Shown: piece after piece, positions 42,880 to 50,639 of the stretch
Layout: every line of letters starts with the position of its first letter
Position numbering within the stretch: the stretch's first letter is position 1
Assembly (NCBI RefSeq): GCF_900142205.1
Contig: NZ_FRAA01000002.1
Span: 184,282-248,281, forward strand
Length of the DNA: 64,000 nucleotides
Direction: 5' to 3'
Source: Reichenbachiella agariperforans
GTDB taxonomy: Bacteria; Bacteroidota; Bacteroidia; Cytophagales; Cyclobacteriaceae
The notes under the pieces: model-generated
The model's database searches: none
Told to the model about the DNA's origin: nothing
What the model saw: only the letters and a program-made list of their open reading frames with translations
Program-made: the position numbers and the translations under genes

Positions 42880-43362
42880 ATGATAGTACCTTTCGATCAA
42901 TTGCCCGACAATGCTAGAGTCTGGATATATCAAGCAGACAGGATTTTAAATACTGAGGATGTCCAAACGATAACCGAAGAATCTAATCGCTTTCTCGAAG
43001 GATGGGCTGCTCACGGCGCGGCACTCAAAAGCAGTTTTAAAATACTCCACAACAAATTTCTGATCGTATCTGTGGATGAAAGTTTCAACCAAGCTAGCGG
43101 TTGCTCTATCGATGCGTCTGTAGGTCTTGTCAAAACATTAGAACAAAAACTAAAACTGAGTTTCTTCAATCGGTCACAGGTCTGCTTCATCATCAACGAC
43201 GAAGTATTCGAGAGCACCATCACAGAGATAAAATCACTCATCCAAGAGGGGAAAATAAACAGAAAGACCTTAACTTTCAACAATCTAGTCCCTACTATCA
43301 AAGGACTGCAAGAGGACTGGGTCGTGCCTGCAGAAGACAGCTGGCTCAAAAGATATTTTTAA
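42880..43362 (+). CDS. Conserved Bacteroidota protein of unknown function
   Basis: 160-residue cytoplasmic protein. The N-terminal ARVWIYQADRILN, then FLEGWAAHGAALKSSFKILHNKFLIVSVDE, is recognisable from Cytophagales/Flavobacteriia homologues that databases often label ABC transporter ATPase. There is no Walker A, signature or Walker B motif, so that label is unsupported. Conserved Trp, His and Cys (SGCSIDAS) suggest a compact enzyme or binding fold. It lies 30 bases before the PorE-like gene and may be co-transcribed with it. Confidence 0.75.
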   Translation: MIVPFDQLPDNARVWIYQADRILNTEDVQTITEESNRFLEGWAAHGAALKSSFKILHNKFLIVSVDESFNQASGCSIDASVGLVKTLEQKLKLSFFNRSQVCFIINDEVFESTITEIKSLIQEGKINRKTLTFNNLVPTIKGLQEDWVVPAEDSWLKRYF

Positions 43363-43392
43363 GACCCAAATCTTTGACTAGATTACTGATAG

Positions 43393-45417
43393 ATGAAAAA
43401 GATTGATCGGTACATATCCATTCTTTCGTGGCTAGCCGCCCTAGCCATTGTCTCCTGTAGCCCGCTCAAAAAGGCTAACAAGAGTTTCGAAGCAGGCGAG
43501 TTCAGCACTGCAATACACCAATATAAAAAAGCGGTCAAGCCCAACGACCCCACCTCCAACTACGCCCTTGCTGAGGCGTATCGTCAGTCCAATCAGCTCA
43601 AGAAAGCCGAACCCTACTATAAGGTAGCCATAGACAATAACATAGCGGAAGAAAAAGCATACTACTACTATGCCCAAGCCCTCAAGTCCAATGGTAAAGA
43701 GACTGAAGCTAAAAAAATCCTCACCCAATACCTAGACAAAGGCGAAGACAAAGACGTAGTAATCTGGGCACAAAACGAACTAGACAACCTCAACAGAATG
43801 GAAGAAGTTCGTAGCATGGTCAATTACTTCCGTGTCAAAAGCCTAGACGAAATCAACACGCCCTATGCGGAGTACTCTCCAGTCTACAACAATGGATATC
43901 TTTATTTCACCTCTAACCGAGACGGCGGCAAAACCTACAAAGGAACAGGCACACCGTTCACCGACATCTACCGTGCCCGCACCAAGGGCGCAAAAGTGGA
44001 TATAGAAACGCTACAAGCACTCGATGAGAACATCAACACCTCTGACATCAACGAAGGCTCTATTACCCTATCCGAAAATGGAAGAACCATGATCTTTGCC
44101 AAGGCCAACAGCGGAAAATCCAGTGGCACTAATGAGGTCAACCTCTATTTTACCCGATATCGTAATGGAAAATGGAGTGAAGCCAGACCACTATCTATCA
44201 ACAAGCGCGACGCATGGGACTCGTGCCCTGCACTAACGGCCGACGGCACAACGCTCTACTTCGCCTCCAATAGAGAAGGTGGCTATGGCGGCATAGACAT
44301 CTACACCGCCAAGCTCAACCGCCGTGGCAGATGGGTAGACGTCCGAAACATGGGCGCTCACATCAACACTCCTGGCAATGAATTATTTCCATATGTAGGC
44401 GGTACTGGTGTCCTCTATTTTGCATCCGACGGACAACCAGGCTATGGCGGACTAGACCTATTCGAAGCAACACGTGGTGGAGGAAAGGAGATCATAAAAA
44501 ACCTCGGCGAACCAATCAACTCTTCGAGTGACGATTTTGGTTTATACCTTTTCAATCCATCGAGAGGCTTTTTCACTTCTAATAGAAAGGGAGGAAAAGG
44601 AGATGACGATATCTACACCTTCGTCAATGACGATCCCAACCTGAAGATCGTCAACTACTATCTCTCAGGCAGCACCTTAACGCCAGACGAAAACAAAAAA
44701 CTACAGCCCCTTCCTAACACCAAAGTCCTACTCGTAGACGAAGAGGATGGAATCATTGATGAGCAATTCACAGAGGTAGACGGCCGTTATCGTTTTCGTG
44801 TATATTCTGAAGAAAACTACTACTTGATCGCCGAAAAAGAAAACTACTTCACCACTCGAATAGACTTCTCCACAATAGGCAAGTCCATCGATAAATCCAC
44901 ACTCACCGAAATGGTCACCAATGTAGAATTCAAACAAGATTTGCCTCTCAATCAGATCGTGATCGAAAAACCAATAGTTCTCAACAACATCTACTACGAC
45001 CTCAACAAGGCCAATATCAAACCCGCAGCTGCCAAAGAACTAGACAAACTGGTCGTGATCATGAAAGACAACCCAGAGATCACCATCGAACTAAGTTCTC
45101 ACACCGATGTCCGAGCAGATCATGACTATAATATGGATCTATCACAGCGTAGAGCTGAATCAGCTGTCAATTATATCATCTCACAAGGCATAGAAAAAGA
45201 CAGAATAGTAGCCAAAGGCTATGGTGAGACCAAATTAATCGTTGAAGATGCCGAGAATGAAATAGAGCACCAACAAAACCGTCGCACAGAGTTTAAGGTG
45301 ATTAAATACAATGCTAGACACGTCGATGAGGAAGAAGGTGACGAGGAAGGAGATGACGAAGACACAGATGATACTGATAGATTTTTCTCTGATTTAGACG
45401 AAGACACAGAAAACTAG
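43393..45417 (+). CDS. PorE-like outer-membrane lipoprotein (TPR, PD40, CRD, OmpA)
   Basis: 674 residues: lipoprotein signal (LAIVSC, lipid Cys at 22), TPR units at about 30-130, a WD40-like PD40 beta-propeller at about 150-420 (repeats LYFTSNRDGG, LYFASNREGG, LYFASDGQPG, FFTSNRKGG), a carboxypeptidase-regulatory-like domain at about 430-510, and an OmpA peptidoglycan-binding domain at about 530-635 (SSHTDVRADHDYN, SQRRAESAVNYI). This order is that of PorE, a type IX secretion component that tethers the machinery to peptidoglycan in Porphyromonas. A tail of about 39 residues is extremely acidic. Bacteroidota carry several paralogues, so PorE identity is not certain. Confidence 0.85.
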   Translation: MKKIDRYISILSWLAALAIVSCSPLKKANKSFEAGEFSTAIHQYKKAVKPNDPTSNYALAEAYRQSNQLKKAEPYYKVAIDNNIAEEKAYYYYAQALKSNGKETEAKKILTQYLDKGEDKDVVIWAQNELDNLNRMEEVRSMVNYFRVKSLDEINTPYAEYSPVYNNGYLYFTSNRDGGKTYKGTGTPFTDIYRARTKGAKVDIETLQALDENINTSDINEGSITLSENGRTMIFAKANSGKSSGTNEVNLYFTRYRNGKWSEARPLSINKRDAWDSCPALTADGTTLYFASNREGGYGGIDIYTAKLNRRGRWVDVRNMGAHINTPGNELFPYVGGTGVLYFASDGQPGYGGLDLFEATRGGGKEIIKNLGEPINSSSDDFGLYLFNPSRGFFTSNRKGGKGDDDIYTFVNDDPNLKIVNYYLSGSTLTPDENKKLQPLPNTKVLLVDEEDGIIDEQFTEVDGRYRFRVYSEENYYLIAEKENYFTTRIDFSTIGKSIDKSTLTEMVTNVEFKQDLPLNQIVIEKPIVLNNIYYDLNKANIKPAAAKELDKLVVIMKDNPEITIELSSHTDVRADHDYNMDLSQRRAESAVNYIISQGIEKDRIVAKGYGETKLIVEDAENEIEHQQNRRTEFKVIKYNARHVDEEEGDEEGDDEDTDDTDRFFSDLDEDTEN

Positions 45418-45427
45418 TTGGAGTTAT

Positions 45428-45440
45428 AGGAATTTTTCCT
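45428..45440 (+). terminator. Weak hairpin after the PorE-like gene
   Basis: AGGAA/TTCCT around three T, 10 bases after the stop. The stem is short and partly T-rich, so it is a weak candidate. Confidence 0.3.
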
Positions 45441-45630
45441 AATTTGTACTGCCGCAACAGGAATGAAAAATATTCTTTCGGCTATTTGACCTACTAGAAT
45501 CCTTGTATTTTGAATGAGAATGAAATCCTTCTCTCCAAATCAACAATTAAGAGATTCCTGTATTTTAAATGTGCTAGGAATTTTTCATTTTTGATTAACC
45601 AGTTTTAAGAGAAAAATAGATTTATTCACC

Positions 45631-46050
45631 ATGAAAGGATTTTTTATACGCGCTACTCGAATCACGCCATCCATCTACTTTAATCCACAAAAAGGATTGT
45701 TAGACATTAGAGGGAAATCAAGCCCTGAAAATCCCTTAGCTTTTTACAAACATCTCCACGAAAGCATTGATCAGTTTGCGAATGCAGATACGCCTTCTCT
45801 TACTTTGAATATCGCCTACGAATACTTCAACACGAGTTCCTCTAAGTGTATTTACATTCTGTTCAAGAAAGTAAACGACCTCAGGGTAGACAAAGGCAAA
45901 AATGTCAAAGTCAACTGGTACTTCGAAGATGGTGATGAAGACATGCAGGAAGCCGGAGAAGATTTAAGCTCATTCTTCAACTACGAATTCAATTACGTGG
46001 AAATCCCCGAGATCAATGTACTCGGAGAAATGAAGGAAGAAGAAAAATAA
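45631..46050 (+). CDS. SiaC/DUF1987 family regulatory phosphoprotein
   Basis: 139-residue protein matching DUF1987/SiaC: start FIRATRITPSIYFNPQKG, LDIRGKSSPENPLAFY, the phosphorylation-site block YEYFNTSSSKCIYIL (the first Thr of NTSSSK region is the target in Pseudomonas SiaC), and the C-terminal WYFEDGDEDMQEAGED. In Pseudomonas, SiaC binds the diguanylate cyclase SiaD and is switched by the kinase SiaB and phosphatase SiaA. None of these partners is in the window, so the regulation here is unknown. Confidence 0.88.
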   Translation: MKGFFIRATRITPSIYFNPQKGLLDIRGKSSPENPLAFYKHLHESIDQFANADTPSLTLNIAYEYFNTSSSKCIYILFKKVNDLRVDKGKNVKVNWYFEDGDEDMQEAGEDLSSFFNYEFNYVEIPEINVLGEMKEEEK

Positions 46051-46069
46051 AATATCATGACTAGTCAAA

Positions 46070-46104
46070 AAAAGAGCCTCATATCAATGATATGAGGCTC
46101 TTTT
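46070..46104. terminator. Bidirectional terminator
   Basis: 16-base perfect arms (46070-46085 and 46089-46104) around AAT, with A and T tracts at the ends, between convergent SiaC-like and DinB-like genes. Confidence 0.92.
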
Positions 46105-46127
46105 CATTTCACAAAAACATTACAAAA

Positions 46128-46646
46128 TTACTCCATCCCACTCCATGGCGGCTGGATTTCCATAAATCTAGCATAGGCGATCAATTGCCCTTTGTGTTCC
46201 GAACAGTGGCCTCCAGCAATCCCCATGATCGCTCGCTTAGTGAATGTACCGAAAGGCAATTCCACTTGCGTCAATAGATCATCCTTCTCTACAGCAGCAG
46301 ATGCTTTGTTAATGAAGGCAAAAGAATCATTGATTGCTTTGAGTAAATCTTCTTTCTTGGTCAATGTCTTCTCCATAGACTGCCAATCGACTCCTTCAGG
46401 CAGAGGAGTGCCCAAAAAACTTCCAAACATATAATTAGTCCCTGCAATATGAGCGATGACTTCCGACACGCTACGCACATCTTCACTACTTCTCCAACTC
46501 ATTTTGTCTGCAGGAATCACACCGATCAACTGCACAAGTTGTCCTTGATTGTACTCCGTAGCACCTGCAAATTCTTGCTGAAGTGTGGGGACTTGTGCCC
46601 ATGACAGCATCGGCATCAATACGATTAGGTAGATTAATTTTTTCAT
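46128..46646 (-). CDS. Exported DinB-superfamily protein
   Basis: 172 residues with a Sec signal peptide (LIYLIVLMPMLSWAQ). The rest is a four-helix DinB-like bundle with the metal-site histidines in VIAHIAGTNYM and GGHCSEHKGQLIAYARF. DinB-like proteins are metal-dependent thiol transferases or related enzymes, usually cytoplasmic; a periplasmic version is less usual but seen in Bacteroidota. No obvious partner genes. Confidence 0.85.
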   Translation of the reverse strand: MKKLIYLIVLMPMLSWAQVPTLQQEFAGATEYNQGQLVQLIGVIPADKMSWRSSEDVRSVSEVIAHIAGTNYMFGSFLGTPLPEGVDWQSMEKTLTKKEDLLKAINDSFAFINKASAAVEKDDLLTQVELPFGTFTKRAIMGIAGGHCSEHKGQLIAYARFMEIQPPWSGME

Positions 46647-46701
46647 AGTTTAATTTGTTTGTTCTCTCATCACATAACCTATCGACCAATAGGTGTGGAT
46701 G

Positions 46702-48084
46702 CTAATCTAAGGTAGCTAGACTCTTAAACACTTCCACGATATTGGACACAAAATGAATTTTGATTTTGTATTTAGCAGGCTCTAACGATTTTTTATTAAC
46801 TGCAGAAACATAGATCGCCGAGAAGCCTAATTTTTCTGCTTCAGAGATGCGGTTCTCTATGCGGTTGACCGCACGTACCTCTCCTCCTAACCCTACCTCT
46901 CCTGCAAAGCACACATCTGACGACACAATTTGCTCCTCGTGCGACGACACCACCGCAACGCAAATACTTAAATCCAAGGCGGGATCATCTATTTTCAATC
47001 CCCCAGCAATGTTCAAAAACACATCCTGATTACCTAGGCGCAAACCTCCACGCTTTTCCAATACTGCCAAAAGCATATTGAGACGTTTGGCATCATACCC
47101 AGTCGTAGATCGCTGTGGCGTACCATAAGCAGAAGTACTCACCAGTGCCTGTGTCTCTATTAGCAACGGGCGATTCCCTTCGATAGATGCCCCTATGGTC
47201 ACCCCACTCAATTCATTATCTTTGTTTGAGATCAAAATCTCCGATGGATTCGTGACCTGACGCATGCCATTGCCCAGCATCTCGTAGATACCGATTTCTG
47301 AGGTAGACCCAAAGCGGTTCTTTATCGTTCGCAGTATGCGGTAACTTAGGTGTCTATCTCCTTCGAACTGAAGTACTGTATCCACCATGTGCTCGAGTAC
47401 TTTTGGCCCTGCAATTGTCCCTTCCTTGGTGATGTGCCCGATCAAAAACACCGGTACATCGGTAGATTTAGCAAACTGTAAAAGCTCCCCAGTACACTCT
47501 CTCACCTGACTGACACTACCTGCGGAGCTATCTACCTTCGAACTATACAGCGTCTGAATCGAATCTACAATCAGTACATCGGGCTGCACCTGTCTCACCT
47601 GCTGAAAAATCTGACTCACAGAAGTTTCGGCCAATAGAAAACAGTTGTCAGACGAGAGAGGAGCCATCCGCTCTGCACGCATCTTGATCTGCTGAGGACT
47701 TTCCTCTCCCGACACATAGAGTATCTTTCGGTCATTCATCATCAGCGCCATCTGCAAAAACAAGGTGGACTTACCGATCCCTGGCTCTCCTCCTACCAAT
47801 ACCAGTGACCCTGCAACAATTCCTCCGCCCAGCACACGATCAAGCTCGATATCATGTGTCCCCATGCGTTCGCTTTTCTCCGTTTTGACTTCATGGATTT
47901 TAACTGGCTTATTGGGCACTCCTTTGGTTTCCTTATCCGTCCATATTTTGGCATTCTTTTCGGAAGACTCTATCACCTCCTCGACATAGGAGTTCCATTC
48001 ACCGCAACTCATACATTTACCCACCCATTTGGGAGATTGGGCACCACAGTTTTGGCAGAAAAAAACAGTTTTTGCTTTGGCCAT
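46702..48084 (-). CDS. radA: DNA repair protein RadA
   Basis: 460-residue RecA-like helicase of recombination that extends D-loops by branch migration. An N-terminal Cys4 zinc finger (FFCQNCGAQSPKW and CMSCGEWNS), Walker A GGEPGIGKSTL, the RadA motif KNRFGSTSEIG, and a C-terminal Lon-protease-like domain are present. The start at 48084 (MAKAKTVFFCQNCG) matches the family; the frame is open six codons further up. Transcribed alone, divergent from feoA. Confidence 0.96.
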   Translation of the reverse strand: MAKAKTVFFCQNCGAQSPKWVGKCMSCGEWNSYVEEVIESSEKNAKIWTDKETKGVPNKPVKIHEVKTEKSERMGTHDIELDRVLGGGIVAGSLVLVGGEPGIGKSTLFLQMALMMNDRKILYVSGEESPQQIKMRAERMAPLSSDNCFLLAETSVSQIFQQVRQVQPDVLIVDSIQTLYSSKVDSSAGSVSQVRECTGELLQFAKSTDVPVFLIGHITKEGTIAGPKVLEHMVDTVLQFEGDRHLSYRILRTIKNRFGSTSEIGIYEMLGNGMRQVTNPSEILISNKDNELSGVTIGASIEGNRPLLIETQALVSTSAYGTPQRSTTGYDAKRLNMLLAVLEKRGGLRLGNQDVFLNIAGGLKIDDPALDLSICVAVVSSHEEQIVSSDVCFAGEVGLGGEVRAVNRIENRISEAEKLGFSAIYVSAVNKKSLEPAKYKIKIHFVSNIVEVFKSLATLD

Positions 48085-48239
48085 AATTCTATTGATTATC
48101 AAGGACGAAAATACAAGGATTCCCTTTCATAGAGAAATCTAGTCTTCTCGACACCCTATTTGGTACTCCTTACGTCTACGCACATTTTGGAGCCTAACCA
48201 TCAAAAGAGACATAGATGACATATCTCAGCTGCGGTTAC

Positions 48240-48270
48240 TTGCAGCCCTTGCCCAAAAAGGATAGATTTG
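48240..48270 (+). promoter_or_regulatory. Promoter of feoAB
   Basis: TTG at 48240-48242, 20-base spacer, TAGATTTG (exact TAnnTTTG) at 48263-48270. Transcription should start near 48275, 25 bases before the feoA ATG. Confidence 0.55.
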
Positions 48271-48282
48271 CCTTATTAAAAA

Positions 48283-48295
48283 TTATTCTAAATAA
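48283..48295 (+). promoter_or_regulatory. Candidate iron-responsive operator of feoAB
   Basis: Perfect inverted repeat TTATT-CTA-AATAA lying between the predicted transcription start and the feoA ATG. It has the AT-rich inverted-repeat form expected of a Fur- or DtxR-type site, but does not match a known consensus closely; inference from position and symmetry. Confidence 0.3.
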
Positions 48296-48300
48296 GAAGA

Positions 48301-48522
48301 ATGGAACGGTCAGCGGCAGATTTAGTACCTGGGCAAAAAGGTATGGTCAAGGATTTTACGGACGAGTATATCTCACTAAAGCTCATGGAAATGGGTGTCC
48401 TACCCGGTACAGAAATCGTCATGAAATTCGCCGCACCCCTAGGAGACCCTATCTGTGTAGACGTATCTGGCTATGCACTATCGCTGAGAGTCGAAGAGGC
48501 CAAAACAATTATTCTTTCTTAA
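48301..48522 (+). CDS. feoA: Ferrous iron transport protein A
   Basis: 73-residue SH3-like accessory protein of ferrous iron uptake. FeoA marks are SAADLVPGQKGMV, LKLMEMGVLPGTEIV (the family LxxMGhxPG motif), and FAAPLGDPICVDVSGYALSLR. It binds FeoB on the cytoplasmic face. It lies 8 bases upstream of feoB, with a promoter and possible operator in front. In some Bacteroidota feoA and feoB are fused; here they are separate genes. Confidence 0.95.
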   Translation: MERSAADLVPGQKGMVKDFTDEYISLKLMEMGVLPGTEIVMKFAAPLGDPICVDVSGYALSLRVEEAKTIILS

Positions 48523-48530
48523 TCCATAGC

Positions 48531-50639
48531 ATGAGCAGAACGATCAATGTAGCCCTCGTAGGCAATCCTAACGCGGGCAAAACATCTGTATTCAACCTAC
48601 TGACGGGGATGAACCAAAAAGTGGGCAATTTCCCAGGTGTCACCATGGACAAAGTCTCTGGCCTGTACAGTTACAACAATAGCCCCATCAACGTACTAGA
48701 CCTCCCTGGCACTTACAGTATCTATCCACGATCTATGGACGAGCGCGTGGTATTTGACTTTCTTAGTGATGAAAATGCCCATGACTTCCCTGACACGATC
48801 ATCGCAGTAGCAGATGCGTCCAACCTCGAAAGAAACCTACTACTATTCTCTGAGATCAAAGATCTCGGACAGCCTACCATCCTCGTATTGACGATGCTGG
48901 ATATCGCCAACAAGCAAGGGCTAAATATCGATATCTCAGCATTAGAAAAAGAATTCAACACGACCGTTATAACGGTCAACGGACGAAATGGAGAAGGGCT
49001 AGAAGATCTCAAAAAAGCAATACTAGATACAAAACATCCCGAGCACGTCCCATTCTATGATGTCAATGATTTATCTCCTGAGATCATCCCTATCATCAAA
49101 GACAAATTTGAGCTACGCAATGACTATATCGCGTATCAGTATGCTCAGCAGACCTACAGCAAGTCTTTTCTCAGCATTGACGAAAAACAATTTATAGCAG
49201 ATGCAAAAGTCAAATACAATTTCTGTGACCGTCAGTTTCAGACGACAGAAACGGTAGAACGGTACAAAATCATTCGTAAAAAACTACAAGAAGTAGTCAT
49301 TCGATCGCAAGAAGGAGTAGTCAAAAACAGAACCAGTAAGCTGGACAAAATACTGACGCACAAAATCTATGGTTATCTCATATTCATGGCCGTGCTGCTA
49401 CTTATGTTTCAGACGATATTCGAGTGGGCAAACCCATTCATGGACTGGATAGACATGGGGTTCGCCGAACTTAGCGGCTTAGCCAACGATTTGTTGCCTC
49501 CTGGAGTACTCACCGATCTATTAGCCGAAGGGATTATCCCCGGGCTAGGAGGAGTCGTGATTTTCATTCCGCAGATAGCCTTGCTCTTTTGTTTCATTGC
49601 CATCCTAGAAGAATCTGGATACATGGCACGTGTAGTCTTCCTGACAGACAAAATCATGCGTAAATTCGGCTTGAACGGTAAGAGTATTGTACCCTTAATC
49701 TCGGGCGTTGCTTGCGCTATCCCTGCCATCATGGCTACTCGAAACATCGAAAGTTGGAAAGATCGTATCATTACGATTTTCGTCACGCCATTCATGAGCT
49801 GTTCGGCCAGACTACCCGTCTATGCTATATTGATTTCTTTGGTAATCCCCGAAAAACACGTACTGGGCATCTTCAATCTGCAAGGGCTTACACTCATGTT
49901 TTTATACTTGCTGGGTTTCTTTGGAGCGATTTTCTCCGCACTCATCATGCAAAAAATACTGAAGGTCAAAGAACGCAGCTATTTCATCATGGAGCTGCCC
50001 GTCTACCGCTGGCCCAAATGGAGAAATGTATGGATTACCATCTTTAGCAAGAGCAGAACCTTTGTGTTCGAAGCGGGAAAAATCATTCTGGCCATCTCCA
50101 TTATCCTATGGGTACTGGCGTCTTATGGTCCAGGAGATAAATTCGATCAGGCCACTACGACAGTTCAAGCGGAGCAGCCATCGTTAGCAGTAGATTCTCA
50201 AGCATTCGAAAATGCCGTCTCAGCCTACAAGTTAGAAAACTCCTACGCAGGTATCTTAGGCAAAAGCATAGAACCTGCGATCGCTCCACTCGGCTATGAC
50301 TGGAAAATCGGTATCGCTCTCATCACCTCCTTCGCTGCACGAGAGGTATTTGTAGGTACGATCGCCACCATTTACAGTGTCGGTGCAGACGAGGAAAGCG
50401 AAACGACCATCAAAGAAAAACTGAGAGCCGAAATCAATCCGCATACTGGCGATCCGATGTACACCTTTGCACTAGGCATGTCACTAATGGTGTTCTATGC
50501 CTTTGCGATGCAGTGCATGAGTACGCTAGCGGTAGTCTATCGTGAGACCAAATCCTACAAGTGGCCGCTACTACAGTTGTTTTACATGTCTGGACTGGCT
50601 TACCTTAGCGCATTAGTCGTCTACCAAGTACTCAAATAA
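48531..50639 (+). CDS. feoB: Ferrous iron transporter B
   Basis: 702-residue inner-membrane Fe2+ transporter with an N-terminal GTPase: G1 GNPNAGKTS at residues 11-19, G3 DLPGTYS, G4 in LVLTMLDIANKQ, where the usual Asn is Thr. Then come two Gate domains, including SGVACAIPAIMATRNIESW with the conserved Cys of the iron path, and AAREVFVGTIATIYSVG near the end. The first ATG that follows feoA (48531) is the start; an open frame upstream merely overlaps feoA. Its stop overlaps the next gene's start by one base. Confidence 0.96.
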   Translation: MSRTINVALVGNPNAGKTSVFNLLTGMNQKVGNFPGVTMDKVSGLYSYNNSPINVLDLPGTYSIYPRSMDERVVFDFLSDENAHDFPDTIIAVADASNLERNLLLFSEIKDLGQPTILVLTMLDIANKQGLNIDISALEKEFNTTVITVNGRNGEGLEDLKKAILDTKHPEHVPFYDVNDLSPEIIPIIKDKFELRNDYIAYQYAQQTYSKSFLSIDEKQFIADAKVKYNFCDRQFQTTETVERYKIIRKKLQEVVIRSQEGVVKNRTSKLDKILTHKIYGYLIFMAVLLLMFQTIFEWANPFMDWIDMGFAELSGLANDLLPPGVLTDLLAEGIIPGLGGVVIFIPQIALLFCFIAILEESGYMARVVFLTDKIMRKFGLNGKSIVPLISGVACAIPAIMATRNIESWKDRIITIFVTPFMSCSARLPVYAILISLVIPEKHVLGIFNLQGLTLMFLYLLGFFGAIFSALIMQKILKVKERSYFIMELPVYRWPKWRNVWITIFSKSRTFVFEAGKIILAISIILWVLASYGPGDKFDQATTTVQAEQPSLAVDSQAFENAVSAYKLENSYAGILGKSIEPAIAPLGYDWKIGIALITSFAAREVFVGTIATIYSVGADEESETTIKEKLRAEINPHTGDPMYTFALGMSLMVFYAFAMQCMSTLAVVYRETKSYKWPLLQLFYMSGLAYLSALVVYQVLK

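Noticed and set aside
48216-48530. N-terminal extension of FeoB upstream of 48531
   Set aside because: The extension overlaps feoA in another frame and shows no domain; the GTPase begins naturally at MSRTINVALVGNPNAGKTS.
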